From contig JAACZU010000001.1 in assembly GCA_009996615.1 (NCBI GenBank), forward strand, positions 248,001-312,000: a DNA stretch of 64,000 bases, read 5' to 3'. Under the pieces are notes generated by a model. The model did not search any database and was not told the DNA's origin. It saw only the letters and a program-made list of their open reading frames with translations. Position 1 is the stretch's first letter, and the number at the start of each line of letters is the position of its first letter. The DNA comes from Rhodanobacteraceae bacterium. Lineage in GTDB: Bacteria > Pseudomonadota > Gammaproteobacteria > Xanthomonadales > Rhodanobacteraceae. This document shows, one piece after another, positions 7,626 through 14,925 of this stretch. Position numbers and translations under genes: made by a program.

Positions 7626-7693
7626 ACGCTAGCCGTGCCGGGAGCGCCGATGCTGATCCTGGTCAAGTCCGCCGCAGCGGCGCCTGTCAGGCT
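7626..7693. promoter_or_regulatory. shared FNR/ANR-like box of the divergent acidic-protein and usp genes
   Basis: The box at 7653-7666 reads TTGACCAGGATCAG on the minus strand (8 of 10 consensus positions). On the minus strand TAGCGT (7626-7631) is at class II distance. On the plus strand CAGGCT (7688-7693) is at the same distance, so one box may serve both genes. Confidence 0.55.
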
Positions 7694-7721
7694 TGGCGGC
7701 CTCAGCGATGGAGGACCGGCA

Positions 7722-8138
7722 ATGTTCCGCAACATCCTGGTCGGATACGACGGCTCCGAGGCGGCGGCGCGCGCGTTCGCGGCCGCGGTCGAGCTGGCGC
7801 GTGCATTCGGCGGGCAGGTGCGCGTAGTCAGCGTGATCGCGGCGCCGGCGATGCACCTGGAAACCGGCGCCACGCTCGCGCTCGAGCACGAGCAGGCGTG
7901 GGCGACCGGCAGCCTGGCCGAACTGACGCGCGACCTGCACGAGGGCGCCTGCCAGATCGAGACGGACCTCGCCTGGGGGCCGCCGGCGGAGGCGCTGCTC
8001 GATCAGGCGCGCCTGCACGGCGCCGACCACATCGTGCTCGGGCGCACCGGCAAGGGCATGGTGCAGCGCCTGTTGATCGGCTCGGTGTCGCGTACGGTCG
8101 TCGATCGCGCGCACATCGCGGTCACGCTGGTGCCGTAA
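7722..8138 (+). CDS. universal stress protein, ATP-binding type
   Basis: A 138-residue single-domain UspA protein. Residues MFRNILVGYDGS begin the Rossmann-like fold, and the C-terminal G107-R-T-G110-(9)-G120-S121 pattern matches the ATP-binding G-2x-G-9x-G-(S/T) motif, placing it in the MJ0577-like ATP-binding group, not the E. coli UspA group. Such proteins are typical members of hypoxia and dormancy regulons (ANR regulon in Pseudomonas, DosR regulon in Mycobacterium). It has its own transcript, divergent from the acidic-protein gene, with a possible FNR-like box 56 nt upstream. The ATG at 7722 starts the conserved fold; an upstream in-frame ATG is unlikely to be used. Confidence 0.95.
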   Translation: MFRNILVGYDGSEAAARAFAAAVELARAFGGQVRVVSVIAAPAMHLETGATLALEHEQAWATGSLAELTRDLHEGACQIETDLAWGPPAEALLDQARLHGADHIVLGRTGKGMVQRLLIGSVSRTVVDRAHIAVTLVP

Positions 8139-8154
8139 CATCGGCCGATCCTTT

Positions 8155-8252
8155 CAGCTTCGGACCAAAAGAGCATCGCGCCTGCCGGCGCTCCCACAGG
8201 AGCAGCGAATCACGGCTGTTGGTGGGAGCGGCGGAAGCCGCGATGCCCTGCT
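8155..8252. repeat. GTGGGAGCG-type dispersed palindromic repeat
   Basis: CGCTCCCAC and GGTGGGAGCGGCGGAAGCCGCG form an inverted pair around 8190-8245. A related element is near 32180-32255. These resemble REP elements common in gammaproteobacterial intergenic regions. Confidence 0.55.
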
Positions 8253-8263
8253 CTGCGCGTGCG

Positions 8264-8305
8264 TTGACCTGCATCAAGCCACCGCCGCGCGTGGACGAGC
8301 ATCGT
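8264..8305 (+). promoter_or_regulatory. FNR/ANR-like promoter of polX
   Basis: TTGACCTGCATCAA (8264-8277) plus a CATCGT hexamer (8300-8305) starting 23 nt later. The same hexamer at the same distance occurs upstream of the CBS gene. The predicted leader to the polX start is about 15 nt and holds GCAGGAG (8314-8320). Confidence 0.65.
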
Positions 8306-8326
8306 GCCGTGCCGCAGGAGTCCCGC

Positions 8327-10063
8327 ATGAGCGCGACCAACGCCGAGATCGCCGCCGTGTTCGACGAGATCGCCGACTGGCTCGAACTCGACGGCGCCAA
8401 CCCGTTCCGCGTCCGCGCCTACCGCAGCGCGGCGCGGACCGTGTCGGCCTGGCCCGAACCGCTCGCCGAATGGCAGCGCGGCGAGCACACGCTGGCGGAC
8501 CTGCCCGGCATCGGCGAGGACCTGGCCGCGAAGATCGGCGAGATCCTGGCCAGCGGCAGTTGCGCGCTGCTGCGCCAATTGCGCCACAACCATCCGCGCG
8601 GCCTGACCGAACTGCTGCGGATTCCCGGCATCGGCCCGAAGCGCGTCGCGCGGCTGCACCACGAGCTTGGCATCCGCACGCCGCAGCAGCTCGTGCAGGC
8701 CGCGCGCACGGGCCGCATCCGCACCCTGTCCGGCTTCGGCGCGCGCAGCGAAGCCAGCCTGCTCGAAGCAGCCAGCGCGCACGTCGGCCGCGATCGGCGC
8801 TGGAAGCTGGCGGTCGCCGCGCAGCACGCCGATGCGCTCTGCGCCTGGCTGCAAGCGGCGCCCGGCATCACCGAACTCGCCGTGGCCGGCAGCTACCGGC
8901 GCATGCGCGAGACGGTCGGCGACCTCGACGTGCTGGTCGCCACGCGCGAGGCCGCCGCCGCGACCGAACGCTTCCTCGCCTACACCGAAGTGCAGCGCGT
9001 GCTCGCGCACGGCCGCACGCGCAGCAGCGTGCTGCTGCGCAGCGGCCTGCAGGTCGACCTGCGCGTGGTCGAGCCGCAGGCGTTCGGCGCCGCGCTGGTC
9101 TACTTCACCGGCTCCAAGGCGCACAACGTCGCGCTGCGTCGGCTGGCCCAGCGCCAAGGGCTGAAGATCAACGAGTACGGCGTATTCCGCGGCACGCGCC
9201 GCGTCGCCGGCGAGACCGAGGCGTCCGTGTATGCCGCGATCGGGCTGGCCGCGATTCCGCCGGAACTGCGCGAGAACCGAGGCGAGATCGAGGCGGCCAG
9301 CGGCGACGGCCTGCCGCAGCTGATCGAGCTGGCCGACCTGCGCGGCGACCTGCATGCGCACACCGACGCCACCGACGGCCACGCAGGCCTCGCGCAGATG
9401 GCGGCCGCGGCGCAGGCCGCGGGCCTGGCCTACCTCGCGATCACCGACCATTCGCACGGCCTGGCCGTCACCCGCGGCCTCGACGCGGCGCGGCTGGCGC
9501 GGCAGATCGAGGCGATCGACCGCTTCAACGCCGGGCATTCCGGCATCGTGCTGCTCAAGGGCATCGAGGTCGAGATCCTCGAGGACGGCCGCCTCGACCT
9601 GCCCGACGCGCTGCTGGCGCGCCTGGACCTCGTCGTCGGCGCCGTGCACAGCCACTTCCAGCTTTCGCGCACACGCCAGACCGAGCGCATCCTGCGCGCG
9701 ATGGCCCACCCATGCTTCAGCGTGCTGGCGCATCCGACCGGCCGCCTGCTCGGCAAGCGCGGCGCCTACGAGGTGGACCTGGAGCGGGTGGTGCGTGCGG
9801 CGCGCGAGCGCGGCTGCTTCCTCGAAGTCAACGCGCACCCGGACCGGCTCGACCTCGACGACGTCGGCTGCCGCATGGCGCGCGATGCCGGCGTGCCGCT
9901 GGCGATCTCGAGCGATTCGCACGACGTCAACGGCTTCGCCGCGCTGCGCTTCGGCGTCGGCCAGGCGCGGCGCGGCTGGCTGCGGAGGAGCGACGTCGTC
10001 AACACGCTGCCGCTGGCCGAGCTGCGCCGCCGGCTCGCGGGGACGATGCGACGCGACGCGTGA
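8327..10063 (+). CDS. polX: DNA polymerase/3'-5' exonuclease, family X with PHP domain
   Basis: A 578-residue bacterial PolX, a gap-filling repair polymerase with nuclease activity. Domains in order: helix-hairpin-helix region (LPGIGEDLAAKIGEIL near 59-74 and IPGIGPKRVARL near 99-110), nucleotidyltransferase palm with GSYRR (188-192) and the metal-binding Asp pair in VGDLDVLV (Asp199, Asp201), and a C-terminal PHP domain from about 335 with HAHTD (344-348), ITDHSH, VGAVHSHF and SSDSHDVNGF. The length matches full PolX (about 570). PolX acts in base-excision and gap repair. It sits in the stress-gene cluster under its own FNR-like box; the short UTR and GCAGGAG fix the ATG at 8327. Confidence 0.96.
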   Translation: MSATNAEIAAVFDEIADWLELDGANPFRVRAYRSAARTVSAWPEPLAEWQRGEHTLADLPGIGEDLAAKIGEILASGSCALLRQLRHNHPRGLTELLRIPGIGPKRVARLHHELGIRTPQQLVQAARTGRIRTLSGFGARSEASLLEAASAHVGRDRRWKLAVAAQHADALCAWLQAAPGITELAVAGSYRRMRETVGDLDVLVATREAAAATERFLAYTEVQRVLAHGRTRSSVLLRSGLQVDLRVVEPQAFGAALVYFTGSKAHNVALRRLAQRQGLKINEYGVFRGTRRVAGETEASVYAAIGLAAIPPELRENRGEIEAASGDGLPQLIELADLRGDLHAHTDATDGHAGLAQMAAAAQAAGLAYLAITDHSHGLAVTRGLDAARLARQIEAIDRFNAGHSGIVLLKGIEVEILEDGRLDLPDALLARLDLVVGAVHSHFQLSRTRQTERILRAMAHPCFSVLAHPTGRLLGKRGAYEVDLERVVRAARERGCFLEVNAHPDRLDLDDVGCRMARDAGVPLAISSDSHDVNGFAALRFGVGQARRGWLRRSDVVNTLPLAELRRRLAGTMRRDA

Positions 10064-10096
10064 AGGCTCGCCGGGTGTCGGCGATCCGCCGTGTTG

Positions 10097-10138
10097 TTGA
10101 TCGCCATCAACTCCGCCGCTGCGACGGGGGCGCATCGT
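10097..10138 (+). promoter_or_regulatory. FNR/ANR-activated promoter of the CBS gene
   Basis: TTGATCGCCATCAA (10097-10110) is an exact match to TTGAT-N4-ATCAA. CATCGT (10133-10138) begins 23 nt after the box, class II geometry. Confidence 0.75.
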
Positions 10139-10165
10139 AGGCACCCATCCGCTCGCGAGGCTGCC

Positions 10166-10615
10166 ATGCGCATTGCCGACATCTGCACCCGCCACGTCGT
10201 CCACATCGGCGCCACCGCGTCGCTGCGCGAAGCCGCCGAGACCATGCGTACCCGCCACGTCGGCACGGTCGTGGTGGTCGACCAGCCGAACGGCGAGCGC
10301 GTGCCGATCGGCATCGTGACCGACCGCGACCTCGTCGTCGCGGTGGTCGCCGAGGGCGTCGATCCGGGCTCGCTCACGGTCGCCGACGTGATGAGCCGGC
10401 GCGTGGCCACCTGCATGGAAGACCAGGACATGTTCGAGGCGATCGAGATCATGCGCGAGCGCGGCGTGCGCCGCCTGCCGGTGCTCAACGCCAAGGGCGG
10501 ACTGGCCGGCATCGTCGCGGCCGACGACATCTTCGGTGCGCTCGGCGAATGCATGCGCGACCTTGGCCGTGCGCTGACGCGGGCACAGGCGCACGAGATG
10601 GAAGCGCGGACCTGA
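10166..10615 (+). CDS. tandem CBS-domain protein
   Basis: A 149-residue protein made of a single CBS pair: motif one TRHVVHIGATASLREAAE with GIVTDRDLV, and motif two VMSRRVATCMEDQDMFEA with GIVAADDIF. CBS pairs bind adenosine nucleotides and act as energy sensors. The closest well-studied parallel in context is mycobacterial Hrp1, a hypoxia-induced CBS protein, though orthology is not claimed. The exact-match FNR box upstream supports low-oxygen induction. It ends 6 nt before the convergent diguanylate cyclase gene. The ATG at 10166 starts the first CBS motif; earlier in-frame ATGs fall inside the promoter. Confidence 0.93.
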   Translation: MRIADICTRHVVHIGATASLREAAETMRTRHVGTVVVVDQPNGERVPIGIVTDRDLVVAVVAEGVDPGSLTVADVMSRRVATCMEDQDMFEAIEIMRERGVRRLPVLNAKGGLAGIVAADDIFGALGECMRDLGRALTRAQAHEMEART

Positions 10616-10621
10616 AGGACC

Positions 10622-12667
10622 TCAGCGCGGGTCGGGCTGCGCCGGCTCCGGCTCGACCAGCGCCAGCCGGTACGCCCCGCGCCCGGCCTGCTTGGCCGCA
10701 TACAGCATCGCGTCGGCACGCGCGACGAAGCTGGCGGCCGGCAGCGTCACCGCCCGGCCGACCGCGATGCCGATGCTGGTGCCGAGCACCAGCGACAGGC
10801 CCTCGTCGCGCAACTCGAACGGCCGCCGCATCGTGGCCACCAGCATCGCCGCGGTACGTTCGAGCCATGCCGTGTCGGGCACGCCTTCCATCACGACCGT
10901 GAACTCGTCGCCGCCGAGCCGCGCGACCACGTCCGAACTGCGCACGGCACCGGCCAGGCGCGCGGCGAACGCGCGCAGCAGCGCATCGCCGGCGGCGTGG
11001 CCATGGCTGTCGTTGACCGGCTTGAAACGGTCGACGTCGAGGTAGAACAGCGCCAGCAGCGCGTCCTGGTCGCGCGAACGCGCCAATGCGTTGTCGAGCC
11101 GGTCGTAGAAGCCGGCGCGGTTGAGCAAGCCGGTCAGCGGGTCGACGCGCGCCAGCCGCGTCAGGCGCCGCTCCTCGCGCTTCTTCGCAGTCACGTCCTG
11201 CAACATCGAGTGCACGCCGATGACCTCGTCGCCGTTCTCCGAGAGTTCCGGGATGAAGGTGATTTCCAGGCAGTGCCAGGCGTCGCCTTCGCCTTCCTCG
11301 ACCTCGAACACGACGCGCTGGCCGGCGAAGGCGTTGTCCAGATACGGCTGTCGCTGTGCGTAGCGCTCCTCGCCGAGCACTTCGCACAGTGGACGACCTA
11401 TCGCACTGGTCCCATCCGGTGCGAGCGTGCGATGCCAGGCGCCGTTGGCGAACACAACACGCTGCTGCGCGTCGAAGTACGCGATCATCAGCGGCAACGT
11501 GTCGGCGATCGTGCGCAGGCGCCGCTCGCTGAGCCGGAACGCGCGCTCGGCCGCGCGCATCGCGGTGATGTCCTGCGCGTAGCCCATCACGTACGAGGAG
11601 CCGTCGGCATCGGTATAGAGGCGGTTGTGGTACTGCCAGACCAGGTCCGCGCCATCGCGCCCGCGCACGCGCAGGTAACCGTCATCCTCGCCGCTGCGCG
11701 CGATGCGGTGCAGGTACATGTCGACTAGGAAGCGCAGGTGCGGTGCGGCCAGTTCGCGCAAGGGCATGCCGAGCAGCTCGCCGGTGCTGCGGCCGAGTGC
11801 GGTCGCGGCGGCCGGGTTGACCGACAGCAGCGTGCCGTCGAGGTCGTGGATGCAGATGTAACCGGTGCTGTGCTCGAAGAAGTCGCGGAAGCGGCCTTCG
11901 CTCGCCTCGAGCGCGCGCACCGCGCGGCGTTCATCGGTCACGTCGCGCGCCTGCAGGATGCGCGCGCGGCGGCCGCGCAACGGCAGTACCTGCGTGAACA
12001 GCTCCACCTCGATCGCGCTGCCGTCCTTGCGTCGGTGGCGCTCGAGACGCGTCGTGCCCGCACGCGGCAGGTCGTCCTCTCCCTCGATGTCGAGCGAGCG
12101 CCAGCGCAGGTCCGCCAGCGACAGCGCACGCGCTTCCGCCTCGGAGTAACCATAGGCCTCGACCGCGGCGCGGTTCGCCGCCAGCAGGCGCAGGCTGCCC
12201 GGCTCGCAGATCCACATCGGATGCGCGCCCAGATCGAACAGCGCGCGCAGCTCGGCGGCATGGCCGCGGCGCTCGCGTTCGCCGCGGACCTGCAACACGG
12301 CGCAGCGCAGCGCATAGCCGAGCACGTCGGCACGCAGGTCCGGCAGGGCAAGGCATTCGTGCACGCTGCCGGCGAGCAGCTGCCCGCGCAACGCGGCGTC
12401 ATCGCGTCCGGTCAGCGCGACCAGCGCCAGATCCGGCGCATCGCGGCGCAGGCGCGCCAATGCGTCGGCGGCAGCGGCATCGGCCGCTGCGTGCACGAGC
12501 ACGTCGCACGCCGCCTCGACCGCCGAATGGGGAACGGACTCACGTACCGTGATGGCGCCGGCGACGCCGCTGCCGAGGATCATTTTGCGCACGTCCACCG
12601 CTGCGGCGCCGACACCCACTATCGTGACGACGAAACCGGCGTTGGTGGGCGGGATACCGACACTCAT
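10622..12667 (-). CDS. PAS-PAS-PAS-GGDEF diguanylate cyclase
   Basis: A 681-residue signalling protein. Residues 1-130 look like a response-regulator-like fold without an obvious phospho-acceptor context. Three PAS regions follow at roughly 140-250, 265-375 and 385-500. A C-terminal GGDEF domain carries an intact RLGGDEF (GGDEF at 585-589) and an RSSD inhibitory site five residues before it, so it should make c-di-GMP from two GTP and be feedback inhibited. The characteristic VDPLTGLLNRAGF opens the domain. No transmembrane segment is seen, so it is probably cytosolic. It is convergent with the CBS gene and divergent from aguB; no FNR box was found at its own promoter, so it may not belong to the neighbouring regulon. 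Confidence 0.93.
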   Translation of the reverse strand: MSVGIPPTNAGFVVTIVGVGAAAVDVRKMILGSGVAGAITVRESVPHSAVEAACDVLVHAAADAAAADALARLRRDAPDLALVALTGRDDAALRGQLLAGSVHECLALPDLRADVLGYALRCAVLQVRGERERRGHAAELRALFDLGAHPMWICEPGSLRLLAANRAAVEAYGYSEAEARALSLADLRWRSLDIEGEDDLPRAGTTRLERHRRKDGSAIEVELFTQVLPLRGRRARILQARDVTDERRAVRALEASEGRFRDFFEHSTGYICIHDLDGTLLSVNPAAATALGRSTGELLGMPLRELAAPHLRFLVDMYLHRIARSGEDDGYLRVRGRDGADLVWQYHNRLYTDADGSSYVMGYAQDITAMRAAERAFRLSERRLRTIADTLPLMIAYFDAQQRVVFANGAWHRTLAPDGTSAIGRPLCEVLGEERYAQRQPYLDNAFAGQRVVFEVEEGEGDAWHCLEITFIPELSENGDEVIGVHSMLQDVTAKKREERRLTRLARVDPLTGLLNRAGFYDRLDNALARSRDQDALLALFYLDVDRFKPVNDSHGHAAGDALLRAFAARLAGAVRSSDVVARLGGDEFTVVMEGVPDTAWLERTAAMLVATMRRPFELRDEGLSLVLGTSIGIAVGRAVTLPAASFVARADAMLYAAKQAGRGAYRLALVEPEPAQPDPR

Positions 12668-12780
12668 GGCATGCCCTTCCTACACTGCCGGCGAGGTTTC
12701 CACAACTGCTGCGCTGCGGGACGGAACCGGCCGATGATCCGCGCTACCATAGCCGGCTTGAGATCCACAACCGGAACGAC

Positions 12781-13668
12781 ATGACCCACCGACTTCTCCG
12801 CGTCGCGCTGCTGCAGGAATCCGACCGCGGCAGCGTCGAGGCGAACCTCGACGCGATCGAGGCCGGCCTGCGCGAAGCCGCCGCGGCCGGCGCGCAGCTG
12901 GTGCTGCTGCAGGAGCTGCACAACGGCCCGTATTTCTGCCAGCACGAGAGCGTCGACGAATTCGACCGTGCCGAACCGATCCCGGGGCCGAGCACGGCGC
13001 GCATCGGCGCGCTCGCCGAGGAGCTCCGGCTCGTCGTCGTCGCCTCGCTGTTCGAGCGCCGCGCCGCCGGGCTCTACCACAACACCGCGGTGGTGTTCGA
13101 TCGTTCGCGCGCGATCGCGGGCACGTACCGCAAGATGCACATCCCCGACGATCCGGCCTACTACGAGAAGTTCTACTTCACGCCCGGCGACCTCGGCTTC
13201 GAGCCGATCCGCACCTCGGTCGGCAAGCTCGGCGTGCTGGTGTGCTGGGACCAGTGGTACCCGGAAGCGGCGCGCCTGATGGCGCTGGCCGATGCGGACC
13301 TGCTGCTCTACCCGACCGCGATCGGCTGGGACCCGGCCGACGCGCAGGACGAGAAGGACCGCCAGCGCGAAGCCTGGATCACCGTGCAGCGCGGCCACGC
13401 GGTCGCCAACGGCCTGCCGCTGCTGGCCTGCAACCGCACCGGCTTCGAGCCGTCGCCGGACGGCGGCCGCGGCGCGCAGTTCTGGGGCACGAGCTTCGTC
13501 GCCGGCCCGCAGGGCGAATTCCTCGCCCAGGCCTCGACCGATCGCCGCGAACTGCTGGTCGTCGACATCGACATGGCGCGCAGCGAGAACGTGCGCCGCA
13601 TCTGGCCGTTCCTGCGCGACCGCCGCATCGACGCCTACCACGACATCCTGAAGCGGTTCCGCGATTGA
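12781..13668 (+). CDS. aguB: N-carbamoylputrescine amidase
   Basis: A 295-residue nitrilase-superfamily amidase that converts N-carbamoylputrescine to putrescine, CO2 and ammonia, completing the route begun by AguA. The Glu-Lys-Cys triad is visible: Glu45 in LLQELHNGP, Lys118 in YRKMHIPDD and Cys155 in VLVCWDQWYPEAAR. Length and motifs fit AguB closely, including the IPDDPAYYEKFYF segment. It is followed 26 nt later by the TraB-family gene in the same direction. A -10-like TACCAT lies at about 12747-12752. Confidence 0.96.
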   Translation: MTHRLLRVALLQESDRGSVEANLDAIEAGLREAAAAGAQLVLLQELHNGPYFCQHESVDEFDRAEPIPGPSTARIGALAEELRLVVVASLFERRAAGLYHNTAVVFDRSRAIAGTYRKMHIPDDPAYYEKFYFTPGDLGFEPIRTSVGKLGVLVCWDQWYPEAARLMALADADLLLYPTAIGWDPADAQDEKDRQREAWITVQRGHAVANGLPLLACNRTGFEPSPDGGRGAQFWGTSFVAGPQGEFLAQASTDRRELLVVDIDMARSENVRRIWPFLRDRRIDAYHDILKRFRD

Positions 13669-13694
13669 ACACGCCTGTTGCGGAACTCCCGCCG

Positions 13695-14921
13695 ATGAGT
13701 GACTTCCCTGCCCCTGCCGACGTGCCGGCCGATGCGCTGGCCGGCCAGCCGGTCGCGCGCGTGCGCCGCGGCGACACCGAGTACGTGATCCTCGGCACCG
13801 CGCACGTCTCGCGCGTCAGCGCCGAGGCGGTGCGCGCGCTGCTCGAGCGCGAGCCGTTCGACGCGGTCGCGGTCGAGCTGTGCGACTCGCGCTTCCAGTC
13901 GATGCGTGATCCCGAAGCGTTCCGCAAGCTCGACCTGTTCCAGGTGATCCGCGACGGCAAGGTCGGCCTGATCGCCGCCAACCTCGCGCTGTCGGCGTTC
14001 CAGCGCCGCCTGGCCGAGCAGTTCGGCATCGAGCCGGGCGCGGAGATGAAGGCGGCAATCGACGGCGCCGAGGCGCGCCGCCTGCCGGTCTGGATGATCG
14101 ACCGCGAGATCGGCACCACGCTCAAGCGCGCCTACCGCAGCGTCGGCTTCCTCGACCGCCTGTCGATCGTCGGCGGCCTCGGCGCGAGCCTGCTCACGCG
14201 CGAGGACGTCGGCGAGGACGAGATCGAGAAGCTCAAGCAGGGCGACCTGCTCGGCAGCATGTTCAACGAGTTCGCGCGCGAATCGCCGCCGCTGTACGAG
14301 GCGCTGATCGCCGAGCGCGACCGTTACATGGCCGCGCGCCTGCGCGAGCAGGCCGGCGACGGCACGCCGCGGCGCGTGCTGGTGGTGATCGGTGCCGGCC
14401 ACCTGGCCGGCCTGCAGCGCGAGCTGGCGCAGCAGAACGAGATGCCGCGCCCGCTGCTCGACAGGCTTTCGCAGACGCCGCCGCCGGCGCGCTGGCCGAA
14501 ATGGATCGCGTTCGGCGTGTTCGCGCTGATCGCCGCCGCGATCGGCTTCGCCTTCACGCGTGGTGCACGTGCCGGCACCGAGGCGCTGCAGGCGTGGGTG
14601 CTGTTCACCGGCGGTTTCGCCGCGCTCGGCGCGATTGCCGCCGCGGCACACCCGCTCAGCGTGATCGCGGCCTTCATCGCCGCGCCGCTCAAGCCATTCC
14701 GCCCCGGCGTGCCGGCCTCGGCGATCAGCGCCGGCGTCGAAACCTGGCTGCGTCGTCCGCGCGTGGCCGACTTCGACACGCTGCGCGACGACGTCGCGCA
14801 CTGGTCGGGCTGGTGGAAGAATCGCATTGCGCGCACGCTGCTCAACTTCATGTTCGTGACCCTCGGCACGCTGATCGGCGAATACGCCGCCGGCATCCAC
14901 ATCATCAGGAACCTGTTCTGA
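13695..14921 (+). CDS. TraB/PrgY-family membrane protein
   Basis: A 408-residue TraB-domain protein. The N-terminal domain has YVILGTAHVSRVSAEAV and FDAVAVELCDSRFQSM, the conserved GTAHVS and VELCxxR elements of the family, and VVIGAGHLAGL near its end. The C-terminal third has three to four hydrophobic segments (WIAFGVFALIAAAIGFAF, then two more and one close to the C terminus). Relatives include enterococcal PrgY/TraB, which shut down pheromone activity, but no activity is established for the proteobacterial group. A GumN-like metalloprotease origin of the fold has been proposed. It lies between aguB and the DUF349 gene with short gaps and is probably cotranscribed. Confidence 0.88.
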   Translation: MSDFPAPADVPADALAGQPVARVRRGDTEYVILGTAHVSRVSAEAVRALLEREPFDAVAVELCDSRFQSMRDPEAFRKLDLFQVIRDGKVGLIAANLALSAFQRRLAEQFGIEPGAEMKAAIDGAEARRLPVWMIDREIGTTLKRAYRSVGFLDRLSIVGGLGASLLTREDVGEDEIEKLKQGDLLGSMFNEFARESPPLYEALIAERDRYMAARLREQAGDGTPRRVLVVIGAGHLAGLQRELAQQNEMPRPLLDRLSQTPPPARWPKWIAFGVFALIAAAIGFAFTRGARAGTEALQAWVLFTGGFAALGAIAAAAHPLSVIAAFIAAPLKPFRPGVPASAISAGVETWLRRPRVADFDTLRDDVAHWSGWWKNRIARTLLNFMFVTLGTLIGEYAAGIHIIRNLF

Positions 14922-14925
14922 CGCC

